A stretch of DNA of 64,000 nucleotides from assembly GCA_003003925.1 (NCBI GenBank), contig PVWP01000009.1, forward strand, positions 62,001 through 126,000, written 5' to 3'. This document shows positions 29,752-38,088 of this stretch, one piece after another. A program made the translations under genes and the position numbers. The stretch's first letter is position 1, and each line of letters opens with the position of its first letter. Source of the DNA: Aphanothece cf. minutissima CCALA 015 (GTDB lineage Bacteria; Cyanobacteriota; Cyanobacteriia; PCC-6307; Cyanobiaceae). The notes beneath the pieces are model-generated. The model searched no databases, was not told the DNA's origin, and saw only the letters and a list, made by a program, of their open reading frames with translations.

Positions 29752-30132
29752 TCAGCGCGGCGGGCCGTTGTAGAGGATCGCCACCACCCGGCGGCCGTCG
29801 GGGGCGATCTGGATCTCGGTTTCCGTGGTGGCCGGCAGCCCCTTGGCCTCCCAGCCGGGGGGGCCTCCGAGGAAGCGGTACACGAAGCCGTCGGCGTCGC
29901 TGCGCACCAGGCAGGGGTTGGTGGCCGCCGAGGTGGTGAACATGCAATTGGCCGGGGTGTACACCGTCAGCCCGCCGTTGCTGAGCACGGCCGCGTTGCG
30001 GGCCAGGTTGAGGGCCCGGACTTCGTTGAAGGGGATCCCCTGGGCCAGGGCCGGGGCCAGGGGGGCCACCGCCAGCAGGAACCCTGCGGCGACGGGCAGC
30101 AGGCGGGAGGCGGGCCGGAAACGGATGGCCAT
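29752..30132 (-). CDS. Small secreted hypothetical protein (126 aa)
   Basis: A signal peptide is clear: MAIRFRPASRLLPVAAGFLL followed by AVAPLAPALA and a cleavage site before QG. The mature part of about 95 residues has two cysteines (NCMFT, NPCLVRS) and GGLTVYTPANCMFTTSAATN, probably forming a beta-rich disulfide-bonded domain. I do not recognise a named family, although similar short exported proteins occur in Synechococcus. ATG 30132 is the natural start. It lies upstream of and on the same strand as the HdeD-like gene, 56 nt away. Confidence 0.8.
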   Translation of the reverse strand: MAIRFRPASRLLPVAAGFLLAVAPLAPALAQGIPFNEVRALNLARNAAVLSNGGLTVYTPANCMFTTSAATNPCLVRSDADGFVYRFLGGPPGWEAKGLPATTETEIQIAPDGRRVVAILYNGPPR

Positions 30133-30219
30133 GGAGATCCTCGCGGGTGTGTCCAGTATCCATGGGCTGAACGGATCCGCGTCCAGTGGCCGCTGGCCGC
30201 CGCAGGGGTTCGACCTACG

Positions 30220-31011
30220 TTGTCGGTTCCGATCCCACGCCCCTTGATCCGACCTCCGGCAGCGCCGGCGCCGCCGGAGGTTCTGGCGCGCCGGCGGCAT
30301 CGCTTCTATCGCCGGCTGCTCGTGCTGTGCCTGCTGGTGATGCTGAGCCTGGCGTTTCCCCAGACGTTGAGCCTGGTCGGATCGGTGAGCTATCTCCTGA
30401 TCACGGTCCTCACCACCCTGGAACTGAGCGGATGCCTGGCCGGCGGGGTCGGGCGTTCCTGGAGCGACCGTCTGTTCCTGGCGCTGGGATGCACCAACCC
30501 CTTCCTGCAGCTGTACTGGCTGCTGACCCCCGAGTCGCGGCGCCTCTCCGGGGTGCCCCTGCTGCTGATCACCACCCTGTTCATCGGCTGGAGCCTGGTG
30601 CGGCTGGTGCGGACCCTGGGCCGGGAGCCCCGGGCCACCCGGTCGGTGGTGGTCGGGGCGGTGGCCGGCTATCTGCTGCTCGGCCTCAGCGGCGGCCTGG
30701 TGCTGAGTGTGCTGGAAACGATCCAGCCCGGCAGCTTCCTGGCCAACACCGCCGATGGCCAGGCCGCCATTGTTCGCCCCCAGGCGGGTGGGCGCGCCCA
30801 CAGCGTCTGGGAGCTGGATTTCGCCCGCATCAATTACTTCGCCTTCGTCAGCCTCACCACCACCGGTTACGGCGACATCACTCCGGCCCGGCCCCCGGCG
30901 CGCATGGCCAGCGTGGTGCTGGGGATCGCCGGGCCGCTCTACATCGCCGTGATCCTGGGGGTGCTGATCAACCGGTTCAAGGGGCCGGAGGCGGGCGTTC
31001 CCGGCGACTGA
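30220..31011 (+). CDS. Two-pore-domain-like K+ channel family protein
   Basis: 263 residues with about six hydrophobic helices. The pore has ARINYFAFVSLTTTGYGDIT, which contains the potassium selectivity sequence TTGYGD, followed by the inner helix (MASVVLGIAGPLYIAVILGV). The N-terminal part has four helices without an obvious S4 arginine ladder, so it looks voltage-insensitive. The start is TTG 30220 (MSVPIPRPLI), or TTG 30244. The 3' end overlaps the convergent NADH dehydrogenase gene by 73 nt. Confidence 0.85.
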   Translation: MSVPIPRPLIRPPAAPAPPEVLARRRHRFYRRLLVLCLLVMLSLAFPQTLSLVGSVSYLLITVLTTLELSGCLAGGVGRSWSDRLFLALGCTNPFLQLYWLLTPESRRLSGVPLLLITTLFIGWSLVRLVRTLGREPRATRSVVVGAVAGYLLLGLSGGLVLSVLETIQPGSFLANTADGQAAIVRPQAGGRAHSVWELDFARINYFAFVSLTTTGYGDITPARPPARMASVVLGIAGPLYIAVILGVLINRFKGPEAGVPGD

Positions 31012-32423
31012 ATCGCGCCATCCGGCGGCAGGGCCCGCTCGAGGCCCACATCCACCCCGAGGTGCTGGTCGGGACGGCCGGTGATCAGCAGGGCCGTGCG
31101 CTGGCGGGTGGCGATCTGCCACATCCACTTGCTGAACAGGGCGATGCGGTTCTCGGTGTCGGGGATGAAGGCCAGATGGGCCAGGGCCCACAGGATCCAG
31201 CCCGCCAGACCGCTCACGTGCAGCCCGCGCAGGTCGGCCACCGCGTACCAGGGACCGATCACGGCCATGCTCCCCAGATCAAACCAGCGGAACGGCTCGC
31301 TGCGGCGCCCTTCGAGGCCGGCCAGGATGTCGCGCGCCACCCAGCCGCCCATCTGCACCGCCGGGCCCGCCATGCCCGGCAGCACCCGGCCGTCGCCGGT
31401 GTGGGCGTAGTGGCAGAGATCCCCCACCGCCCGGATCTCCGGGTGCCCCGGCAGCGAGAAGTCGGCCTCCACCTGCAGCCGCCCGCCCCGGTCGAGGGGG
31501 GCGCCGGTGCGTTCCGCCAGCAGCCGGCCCAGGCGCGAGGCACGCACCCCGGCGGTCCAGCAGATCGTGGCCGCCTCCAGGTCGCCGAGGCCATCGGCCC
31601 CGGCGTCCGATCCGTCCGCGGCGACAGCCGCGGGGCGCTTGAGGATCACCCGGCCGGGTTCGATCGCGGCCACCATCGTGTTCAGGCGCAGCTCCACGCC
31701 GGCGCGCTGCAGGTAGGCCGCGGCGTCGGCGGAGAGATCGGCCGGCATCGCCGGCAGCACCCGGTCCACCGCATCCAGCAGGATCACCCGGCACTGGGCT
31801 CGGTCGAGCTGCTTGAAGTCGCGCTCCACGGCGCGGTGCATCAGCTCGATCAGGGAGCCGGCCAGTTCGCAGCCCGCCGGCCCGGCCCCCACCACCACCA
31901 CCGACTGCAGGAAGCGGCGCCGACCAGGGTCCCGGGTCTGCTCGGCCTCTTCGAGGGCCATCAGCAGCCGGCGGCGGATCTCGTCGGCGTGCTCGAGGAT
32001 CTTCATCGGCGGCGCCAGGGGCCGCCACTCCTCGTGGCCGAAGTAGGTGCTGCCCGACCCGCTCGCCAGGACCAGGTGGTCGTAGGCGTAGCGGTGGTCG
32101 TTGAACACCACCTGCCTGGCGTCGGTGTCGATGTCGACCACCTCGCCCAGCAGGATCTGAATGTTGGGGACCTGGCCCACCATCTGGCGCAGGGGGGACG
32201 CCACATCCGCCTCCGACACCAGACCGGAAGCCACCTGGTACAGCAGCGGCTGGAACAGGTTGAAGTTGCGCTTGTCGATCAGGGTGACGCGCACCGGCTG
32301 TCCCGCCAGGACATGGCAGGCCTTGAGCCCGGCGAACCCCCCGCCCACGATCACCACGTGGGGCCACTCGGCCATGGCGCTCTGGGGCGGATCCAGCTCG
32401 AGGAAGAAACGTTCTTGGGCCAT
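30939..32423 (-). CDS. Type II NAD(P)H dehydrogenase (NDH-2)
   Basis: 494 residues. Transfers electrons from NAD(P)H to quinone at the membrane surface without pumping protons. Two Rossmann folds are visible: HVVIVGGGFAGLKACHVLAG (FAD) and SVVVVGAGPAGCELAGSLIE (NAD), plus FQPLLYQVASGLVSEADVAS, WTAGVRAS and the second FAD motif IRAVGDLCHYAHT. The C-terminal region (about residues 395-450) contains an amphipathic or hydrophobic helix for membrane attachment. ATG 32423 starts MAQERFFLEL. A much longer open frame upstream on the same strand is antisense to the CobW gene and was rejected. Confidence 0.93.
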   Translation of the reverse strand: MAQERFFLELDPPQSAMAEWPHVVIVGGGFAGLKACHVLAGQPVRVTLIDKRNFNLFQPLLYQVASGLVSEADVASPLRQMVGQVPNIQILLGEVVDIDTDARQVVFNDHRYAYDHLVLASGSGSTYFGHEEWRPLAPPMKILEHADEIRRRLLMALEEAEQTRDPGRRRFLQSVVVVGAGPAGCELAGSLIELMHRAVERDFKQLDRAQCRVILLDAVDRVLPAMPADLSADAAAYLQRAGVELRLNTMVAAIEPGRVILKRPAAVAADGSDAGADGLGDLEAATICWTAGVRASRLGRLLAERTGAPLDRGGRLQVEADFSLPGHPEIRAVGDLCHYAHTGDGRVLPGMAGPAVQMGGWVARDILAGLEGRRSEPFRWFDLGSMAVIGPWYAVADLRGLHVSGLAGWILWALAHLAFIPDTENRIALFSKWMWQIATRQRTALLITGRPDQHLGVDVGLERALPPDGAIQSPGTPASGPLNRLISTPRITAM

Positions 32424-32568
32424 CAAGCGGAGGGGGCCATCGGGCGGATCCCCGGGACTGAACCGTAGGCAGCCCGCCGCAGCGGAGCGGTAGTGATGGA
32501 AGCGGTTTGGTGGAAGCGGACGTCGGGAGGGCCCGCTGGGGCGGCCAGGGGCGCCGGGACTGCTAGCT

Positions 32569-32583
32569 TGAAAATGATTCCCA
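32569..32583. promoter_or_regulatory. Putative Zur box
   Basis: TGAAAATGATTCCCA fits the cyanobacterial Zur consensus TGATAATNATTATCA at 11 of 14 defined positions, in dyad form. It lies 27 nt before the CobW start at 32610 and overlaps two earlier in-frame ATG codons, so those are unlikely to be translated. It would repress the whole zinc operon when zinc is sufficient. No Zur gene is in the window. Confidence 0.7.
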
Positions 32584-32609
32584 TGCCCGGCCCTTTGGGC
32601 TCTGCACCG

Positions 32610-33596
32610 ATGCGCTCGGCTCCTGCCCCGGCACCTGATCGGGAACGCCTGCCCGTCACCGTCCTCACGGGCTACCTCGGCTCCGGCAAGACGACGCTGC
32701 TCAACCGCATCCTCACCCACGAGCACGGCCTCAAGGTGGCGGTGATCGTCAATGAATTCGGCGAGGTGGGCATCGACAACCAGCTCGTGATCGAGGCCGA
32801 TGAGGAGATCTTCGAGATGAACAACGGCTGCATCTGCTGCACCGTTCGTGGTGATCTCATCCGCATCATCGGCAACCTGATGAAGCGCCGCGACCGCTTT
32901 GACCACCTCGTGATCGAGACCACCGGCCTGGCCGATCCGGCTCCCGTGATCCAGACCTTCTTCGTCGACGAGGACCTGCGGGAGCAGCTCCGGCTCGATG
33001 CCGTCGTCACCCTCGTCGATCTCCGGCATGTGGAGCAGCACTGGGAGAGCGAGGAGGTGCAGGAACAGCTGGCCTTCGCCGATGTGCTGCTGCTCAACAA
33101 GACCGACCTCGTGGAAGCCGAGGCCCTCGAGGCCATCCGCCAGCGCACCCGGGCCATCAATCCCCTGGCCCGGGTGATTCCCACCTGCCGGGCCGATGCG
33201 GCCATGGACCAGATCCTGGGCGTGGGGGCCTTTGAGCTCGAGCGGGCCCTGGCGATCGATCCGGAGTTCCTCGCCTCCGACCATGACCATGAGCATGACG
33301 ATGCCGTCAGCTCGGTGGCCTTCATCGAGGAGCGGCCGATGAGTTATCAGAAGCTTGGCGAATGGATCGATCGGCTGGTGAGCGAGCGGGGTCCCGATCT
33401 GTTCCGCATGAAGGGCATCCTCCAGATCGACGGCGAGAGCCACCGCTACGTCTTCCAGTCGGTGCACATGCTCATCGACAGCGCCCGGGATCGCCCCTGG
33501 CGTGCAGATGAAACCCCCCGAACCGATTTCGTGATCATCGGCCGCGATCTCGATGAACCCGCCCTGCGGGCCGGTTTCGAGGCCTGTGTCGCCTGA
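32610..33596 (+). CDS. CobW/COG0523-type GTPase, putative zinc chaperone
   Basis: 328 residues. The G domain has [20 protein letters not shown] (Walker A), [20 protein letters not shown] (with the CxCC metal site), [32 protein letters not shown] and [12 protein letters not shown] (NKxD). A His/Asp-rich loop ([10 protein letters not shown]) separates it from the C-terminal CobW domain ([20 protein letters not shown]). The CxCC motif and histidines bind zinc in characterised relatives. I chose ATG 32610 because earlier starts overlap the Zur-like box. It is the first gene of the zinc operon; the WD40 gene starts 7 nt after its stop. Confidence 0.92.
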   Translation: MRSAPAPAPDRERLPVTVLTGYLGSGKTTLLNRILTHEHGLKVAVIVNEFGEVGIDNQLVIEADEEIFEMNNGCICCTVRGDLIRIIGNLMKRRDRFDHLVIETTGLADPAPVIQTFFVDEDLREQLRLDAVVTLVDLRHVEQHWESEEVQEQLAFADVLLLNKTDLVEAEALEAIRQRTRAINPLARVIPTCRADAAMDQILGVGAFELERALAIDPEFLASDHDHEHDDAVSSVAFIEERPMSYQKLGEWIDRLVSERGPDLFRMKGILQIDGESHRYVFQSVHMLIDSARDRPWRADETPRTDFVIIGRDLDEPALRAGFEACVA

Positions 33597-33603
33597 TCCG
33601 GCC

Positions 33604-34719
33604 ATGGCCCCTCCGCAGACCCTGGTGCGGGAGCGGCTCAGCGGCACCTGCGGCAATGCCATCACCGCCCAGGCCTGGTCGGCCGATGGTGAGTTCCTGG
33701 CGATGGCCACGGCCGGTGGTGAGCTGCTGCTGCTCGATTTCCGGGCGGGCTGCGAGGAGCTGTTGCGCGGGGAGCGGGACAGCAGCCTCGATGTGCTCGG
33801 CTTCAGTCCCGATGGCCGCTTTCTGATGGCGGCGGGCCAGAACGGCGACGTGCTGCTGTGGGAGATGGGGGGCACCGGGGTGCGGCCGATGGCCTTCGAC
33901 CCCGTGCCGCTGCAGGCGGGCTGGCTGGATGCGGCCGCCTGGCGGCCCCAGGGATCGCTGCTGGCGCTGGGGGCCGGCCGGCGGGTGCGGCTCTGGGATG
34001 GGGAGCGCCGGTCGCTGCGGGAGGAGAGCCAGGAGCTGGAGCGCACGGTGCTGGCCCTGGCCTGGAGCCGTGATGGCCATCGGCTGGCGGCCGCCTGCCA
34101 CGGCGAGGTGCTCCTCTGGCGGCCGGACGACCCCGGGGAGCCGCCCCAGCGCTGTGCCACGGGCTCGGCCGGCGTTGTTCTGGGCTGGTCCGACCAGGGA
34201 ACCCTGCTGGCCAGCGGCCAGCTCGACGGCTCGCTGATGCTCTGGCCCGACGGCGCGGCCGGCCGCGGCTGGCAGTTCAGCGGCTTCCCCGGCAAGGTGC
34301 GGTCCCTGGCCTGGTGCGATCAGCCGGGGCGCCTGGCCCCCCTGCTGGCCGTGGCCTCCACCGACATCGCCGTGATCTGGAGCCAGCAGGATCGCGGCGC
34401 CAAGGGCTGGAAACCGGAGCCCCTGGTGCTGCATGAGGGCCGCGTCAACGCGGTCGCCTTCGCCCCCGGCAGCAGTCTGCTGGCCAGCGCCTCAAGCGAT
34501 GGCACCGTGGCGCTCTGGGATGGCCGCGGCCGCCTGCAGCAGCTCCTGGAGGGCGACGGCCAGGCGATCACCTGTCTGAGCTGGCGTCCCGATGGCCGCC
34601 ACCTCGCCGCCGGCGGCGACCAGGGGCAGTGGTGGCTCTGGCCGGTCACCCTGCCCCCGTCCGTCCGTTCTCGCCCCCAGCCTTCACGCCCACCCCGTTC
34701 CGGAGGTTTCGCCCCATGA
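33604..34719 (+). CDS. WD40 repeat protein of the zinc operon
   Basis: 371 residues. About seven beta-propeller blades are visible, each with a GH-like start and a WD-like end: AQAWSADGEFLAMATAGGEL, LGFSPDGRFLMAAGQNGDVL, AAWRPQGSLLALGAGRRVRL, LAWSRDGHRLAAACHGEVLL, LGWSDQGTLLASGQLDGSLM, VAFAPGSSLLASASSDGTVA and LSWRPDGRHLAAGGDQGQWW. No enzyme motif is present, so it is probably a cytoplasmic scaffold. It is placed between the CobW GTPase and znuA, and its stop overlaps the znuA start (ATGA), so a zinc-related role is inferred. Confidence 0.88.
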   Translation: MAPPQTLVRERLSGTCGNAITAQAWSADGEFLAMATAGGELLLLDFRAGCEELLRGERDSSLDVLGFSPDGRFLMAAGQNGDVLLWEMGGTGVRPMAFDPVPLQAGWLDAAAWRPQGSLLALGAGRRVRLWDGERRSLREESQELERTVLALAWSRDGHRLAAACHGEVLLWRPDDPGEPPQRCATGSAGVVLGWSDQGTLLASGQLDGSLMLWPDGAAGRGWQFSGFPGKVRSLAWCDQPGRLAPLLAVASTDIAVIWSQQDRGAKGWKPEPLVLHEGRVNAVAFAPGSSLLASASSDGTVALWDGRGRLQQLLEGDGQAITCLSWRPDGRHLAAGGDQGQWWLWPVTLPPSVRSRPQPSRPPRSGGFAP

Positions 34720-35750
34720 TCCAGCCCCCCGTCCGTCGTCCCGTTCTGGCCATGGCCGCCGGGCTCTCCGCCCTGCTCCTGGGCTGCCGCCCGGCGGTGC
34801 AGGCGCCGGAAGCCCAGACCGGCCGGACCGACCGGCCCAGCGTGGTGACCACCTTCCTGCCGATCACCCTCTTCACCCGGGCCGTGGCCGGCGATTGCGC
34901 CGAGGTGACGGCCCTGATCCCCGCCGCCAGCGGTCCCCACGATTTCCAGGCCCGCCCCGGGGATGTGGCGGCGCTGAAGAACGCCCGGGTACTGGTGAAG
35001 AACGGTCTGGAAATGGAATCCTTCCTCGACAAGCTGGTGAAGGGCGCCGAGAACCCCGACCTGAAGGTGATCGACTCCAGCAGCGGCATCCCCACCCTGG
35101 AGAACCCGGAGAAGCCCGCCAAGTCCCACGATGACCATGGCGACGACCACGGCCATGGCGACGACCACGGCCATAACGACGACCACGCCGAGGCCGGCGG
35201 CCACGATCATGACCACGGCCATGACCATGGCCCGATCAATCCCCACATCTGGCTCGATCCGGTGCGCGCCGCCCAGCAGGTGGACAACATCCGTGATGGC
35301 CTGATCGCCGCCGACCCCGCCTGCGCCGATGGCTACCGCCGCAATGCCACTGCCTTCACCGGCCAGCTGCGCCAGCTCAACACGGACTTCGAGAAGCAGC
35401 TGGCGCCGTTCCGGGGCAAGACCTTCGTGGTTCTGCACGACTTCGCCCCTTACTTCGCCGACCGCTATGGCCTCAAGGCCGAATACCTGGTCGATGTGCC
35501 GGAGCAGAACCCCTCGCCCGCCGATCTGGCCCGGGTGGCGGAGACGGTCAAGCGCACCCAGCTCAAGGCCCTGCTCAGCGAACCCCAGGAGGGCAACCGC
35601 TCCTTCAACGCCCTGGCCGGGGATCTGGGTATCCGCATCAGCGTCTTCAACCCCCTGGAGACCGGCACCGAGGAGGCCTCCCGCAACCCCGGCACCTATG
35701 CCGACGTGATGCGCCGCAACGTCACCGACCTGGTGAGCGCCTTCCGCTGA
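34716..35750 (+). CDS. znuA: Zinc ABC transporter substrate-binding lipoprotein
   Basis: 344 residues. A lipoprotein signal ends at LSALLLGCR (Cys about residue 24). The body is a cluster-9 metal-binding protein: VVTTFLPITLFTRAVAGDCA, IPAASGPHDFQARPGDVAAL (metal His), a flexible His/Asp-rich loop with repeated GDDHGH units (about residues 133-170), INPHIWLDPVRAAQQVDNI (metal His) and FVVLHDFAPYFADRYGLKAE (metal His). The long His-rich loop points to zinc rather than manganese. A ribosome site GGAGG lies about 9 nt upstream of ATG 34716, and the start overlaps the WD40 stop. Confidence 0.95.
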   Translation: MIQPPVRRPVLAMAAGLSALLLGCRPAVQAPEAQTGRTDRPSVVTTFLPITLFTRAVAGDCAEVTALIPAASGPHDFQARPGDVAALKNARVLVKNGLEMESFLDKLVKGAENPDLKVIDSSSGIPTLENPEKPAKSHDDHGDDHGHGDDHGHNDDHAEAGGHDHDHGHDHGPINPHIWLDPVRAAQQVDNIRDGLIAADPACADGYRRNATAFTGQLRQLNTDFEKQLAPFRGKTFVVLHDFAPYFADRYGLKAEYLVDVPEQNPSPADLARVAETVKRTQLKALLSEPQEGNRSFNALAGDLGIRISVFNPLETGTEEASRNPGTYADVMRRNVTDLVSAFR

Positions 35751-36538
35751 TGGCCGTGCTGGAGGTCGAGGGCCTGCGGGTGCTGCGCGACGGGGTGCTG
35801 GCGGTGGACGACGTCAGCTTCCAGCTCGCTGCCGAAAGCGACACCGCCCTGGTGGGGCCGAACGGGGCCGGCAAGAGCTCGCTGGTGGGGGCGATCCTCG
35901 GCCTGATCCCCCGCCAGTCCGGGGAGGTGCGGATCCTTGGCCACCGGCTGGGGCCCGCCGGCCAGCTGCCGGCACCGGTCCGGGCCCAGCTGGCCTTCCT
36001 GCCCCAGGCCCTGCCGCTTCAGGGGCGCCTGCCGCTGACCGTGGCCGAGTTCGTCGGTTTCGGCTGGGATCCTCCCGGTCCGCGCCTGCCCTGGAGCGGC
36101 GGCGGTGCACGCCGCTCCGCCGTGCGCTGCGCCCTGGCCAAGACCAGCTGCGGTCCCCTGGCCGAGCGCCTGCTGAGCGAGCTGTCGGGGGGCCAGCTGA
36201 AGCGGGTGCTGCTGGCCTTCTGCGTCGCGCGGCCCCGGCGCCTGCTGGTGCTGGATGAGGCCCAGGCCGGCCTGGATGCCCCCTCCACCGAGCAGTTCCA
36301 CCGGCTGCTGTTCGACCTGCGCCGCAGTGAGGGCTGGACCGTGCTGCAGGTCTCCCACGACCTGGACATGGTGCGGCGCAGCTGCGACCAGGTGCTGTGC
36401 CTCAACCGCCAGCTGCGCTGCAGCGGCCGTCCCGAACTGGCCCTCTCCCGGGCCCAGCTGGAGCGGCTCTACGACCCGGCCGATGCCCCCGACCTCCGCC
36501 GGCCCCGTGCACCCGAGGGCAGCCCCCGGATCCGATGA
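35750..36538 (+). CDS. znuC: Zinc ABC transporter ATPase
   Basis: 262 residues. Walker A is GPNGAGKSSLVGAILGLIP, the Q-loop region is LAFLPQALPLQGRLPLTVAE, the signature is LSELSGGQLKRVLLAF and Walker B is LLVLDEAQAGLD, followed by the H-loop LQVSHDLDMV. It hydrolyses ATP to drive zinc uptake through ZnuB. The start shares one nucleotide with the znuA stop (TGATG) and the stop overlaps the znuB start (ATGA), so expression is coupled. Confidence 0.95.
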   Translation: MAVLEVEGLRVLRDGVLAVDDVSFQLAAESDTALVGPNGAGKSSLVGAILGLIPRQSGEVRILGHRLGPAGQLPAPVRAQLAFLPQALPLQGRLPLTVAEFVGFGWDPPGPRLPWSGGGARRSAVRCALAKTSCGPLAERLLSELSGGQLKRVLLAFCVARPRRLLVLDEAQAGLDAPSTEQFHRLLFDLRRSEGWTVLQVSHDLDMVRRSCDQVLCLNRQLRCSGRPELALSRAQLERLYDPADAPDLRRPRAPEGSPRIR

Positions 36539-37389
36539 CGGAGTTCTCCCCGCTTGCCGCGGTGATCACGCAGCCGTTCATGCAGCGGGCCCTGGTGGGC
36601 GGGCTGCTCACCGGGGCCCTGGGCGGTCTGCTGGGCAGCTTCGCGGTGCTGCGGCAGCTGTCCTTCTTCAGTGATGCCCTGGGCCATTCGGCCCTGCTGG
36701 GCCTCAGCCTGGGGATCCTGCTGGGGCTCAACCCCACCCTGGTGCTGATCCCCTTCGCGGTGCTGTTCGCCCTGCTGGTGAACCTGCTGGTGCAGCGCAG
36801 CCAGCTGCCCACCGATGCCCTGCTGAACATCGTTTACTCCACCTCCCTGGCCTTCGCCGTGGTCGCCCTCAGCCTGGTGACCACCTACACCGGCGGCATC
36901 CAGCAGCTGCTGTTCGGCGACATCCTCGGCATCTCCTGGCTGGATCTCGGCCTGATCGCCGTGCTGCTGGTGGCGGCGGTGGCCTACCTGCTGGTGAGCC
37001 TGCGGGCCCAGGTGCTGGTCACCCTGCATGCCGACCTGGCCGGGGCCTTCGGGGTGGGCAGCCAGTGGCATCGCATCGCCTTCATCCTGTTGCTGGCCGT
37101 GGTGGTGGCCGTGTCGATCAAGGCGGTGGGGGTGCTGCTGATCAGCGCCTTCGTGGTGATCCCCGCCTGTGCCTCCCGGCTGGTGAGCCGCCGTTTCGGC
37201 ACCTACCTGGTGCTCTCTTCGCTGATCGGCGGCGGCTGCGCCGTGCTGGGGCTGCTCGGCTCGGGCCTCACCAACCTGCCGTCGGGCCCTTGCGTGGTGA
37301 TCGTGCAGTTCCTCGGCTTCCTGGTCGCCCTTGGCGTCAGCCAGTGGCGCCCTCAGCGGCTGCGGGCCAACCCGGCCGTCACCCCCTGA
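36535..37389 (+). CDS. znuB: Zinc ABC transporter permease
   Basis: 284 residues of the ABC-3 permease family with eight or so membrane helices: ALVGGLLTGALGGLLGSFAV, SDALGHSALLGLSLGILLG, LVSLRAQVLVTLHADLAGAF and VKAVGVLLISAFVVIPACAS. The last sequence (K/A-V-G-x-L-L-x-x-A) is the family hallmark. The start overlaps znuC by 4 nt. The 3' end overlaps the convergent exonuclease gene by 37 nt. It closes the operon CobW, WD40, znuA, znuC, znuB. Confidence 0.95.
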   Translation: MTEFSPLAAVITQPFMQRALVGGLLTGALGGLLGSFAVLRQLSFFSDALGHSALLGLSLGILLGLNPTLVLIPFAVLFALLVNLLVQRSQLPTDALLNIVYSTSLAFAVVALSLVTTYTGGIQQLLFGDILGISWLDLGLIAVLLVAAVAYLLVSLRAQVLVTLHADLAGAFGVGSQWHRIAFILLLAVVVAVSIKAVGVLLISAFVVIPACASRLVSRRFGTYLVLSSLIGGGCAVLGLLGSGLTNLPSGPCVVIVQFLGFLVALGVSQWRPQRLRANPAVTP

Positions 37390-38039
37390 CCGGCCGCCAG
37401 CACGATGCCGGCGCAGGCCTCGGCATCGGAGAGGGCATCGTGGTGCCGGAGCGGCAGGCCCAGATGGCGGCACACATCCGGCAGCTTGGTGGGGCGCAGG
37501 TTCCAGGCCCGCCGGGCCACCTGCACGGTGCAGACGAAGGGTTGGGCCGGGGGCCGCAGGCCGGCCTGCTCGCAGCAGGCCCGCAGCACCCCGGCATCGA
37601 AGCTGGCGTTGTGGGCGGCGATGAACTGGGCCCCCTCCAGACAGGCCGCCAGCTGGGGCCAGAGTTCGGCGAAGCTGGGCGCATCGGCCACCTGGGCCCA
37701 GCTGATCCCGTGGATGGAGGTGAACAGGAAGGTCCGGCGCGGCGGCCGGATCAGGTGGTGCTCGCGGCGCACGATCGTCCGCCCCTCCACCCGCACCAGG
37801 GCGATCGAGCAGGCACTGTCCCGGCCCTGATCGGCTGTCTCGAAATCCAGCGTCACGAAACAGCTCGGGTGGAGATCGGCCAGGCCCGCGCGTGAGACCG
37901 GAGCCGGTGCCGGTGACCGCTGGATCGTCCGCAGGGCCTCGTCACCCCTGCGCAGGAAGCGCCGCTCGTCACGATCCAGGTTGGCGGCGCCCCAGCGGCT
38001 GCGGTAGGTCCCCAATTGATCGCAAGCCAGATGGGCCAA
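37353..38039 (-). CDS. DEDDh 3'-5' exonuclease (PolC epsilon-like), 5' end replaced by island insertion
   Basis: 228 residues as read from TTG 38039. Catalytic residues are visible: FVTLDFETAD (D, E), IAAHNASFDAGVL (D) and RHHDALSDAEACAG (H, D). Residues 8-13, QLGTYR, are encoded by the attachment-site repeat; only the first seven residues (MAHLACD) come from the island. The original start (MEEPNPSAEL) and the next 20 or so residues lie at 59855-59947, beyond the right end of the island. The exonuclease domain itself is intact. Whether the weak TTG start is used is unknown, so the gene may be silent or may have been rescued by the island. It overlaps znuB by 37 nt. Confidence 0.85.
   Translation of the reverse strand: MAHLACDQLGTYRSRWGAANLDRDERRFLRRGDEALRTIQRSPAPAPVSRAGLADLHPSCFVTLDFETADQGRDSACSIALVRVEGRTIVRREHHLIRPPRRTFLFTSIHGISWAQVADAPSFAELWPQLAACLEGAQFIAAHNASFDAGVLRACCEQAGLRPPAQPFVCTVQVARRAWNLRPTKLPDVCRHLGLPLRHHDALSDAEACAGIVLAAGQGVTAGLARSR
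38001..38018. other. Left attachment site (attL)
   Basis: GCGGTAGGTCCCCAATTG. The first 15 nt are identical to 59858-59872, position 16 differs (T against C), and TG matches again. On the minus strand it encodes QLGTYR of the exonuclease. The boundary is defined by where the coding sense is lost on the island side. Confidence 0.88.
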
Positions 38040-38051
38040 AGGATCTAAGCC

Positions 38052-38088
38052 TATACTAGGATAGCTGGTACTAGCGTTGGTACTAGAA
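38052..38088 (+). repeat. Left arm-type repeat, tandem GGTACTAG
   Basis: Copies of GGTACTAG at 38067 and 38079 (12-nt spacing), plus an imperfect copy TATACTAG at 38052. The 23-nt block 38066-38088 matches 59780-59802 at the right end with one mismatch. It overlaps the 5' end of the integrase gene, so it could serve as integrase arm sites and as an autoregulatory operator. Confidence 0.75.

Noticed and set aside
32424..34295. Upstream extension of NDH-2 to a 1118-residue protein
   Set aside because: The extra part is antisense to the CobW and WD40 genes and has no oxidoreductase homology; NDH-2 has a natural ATG at 32423.
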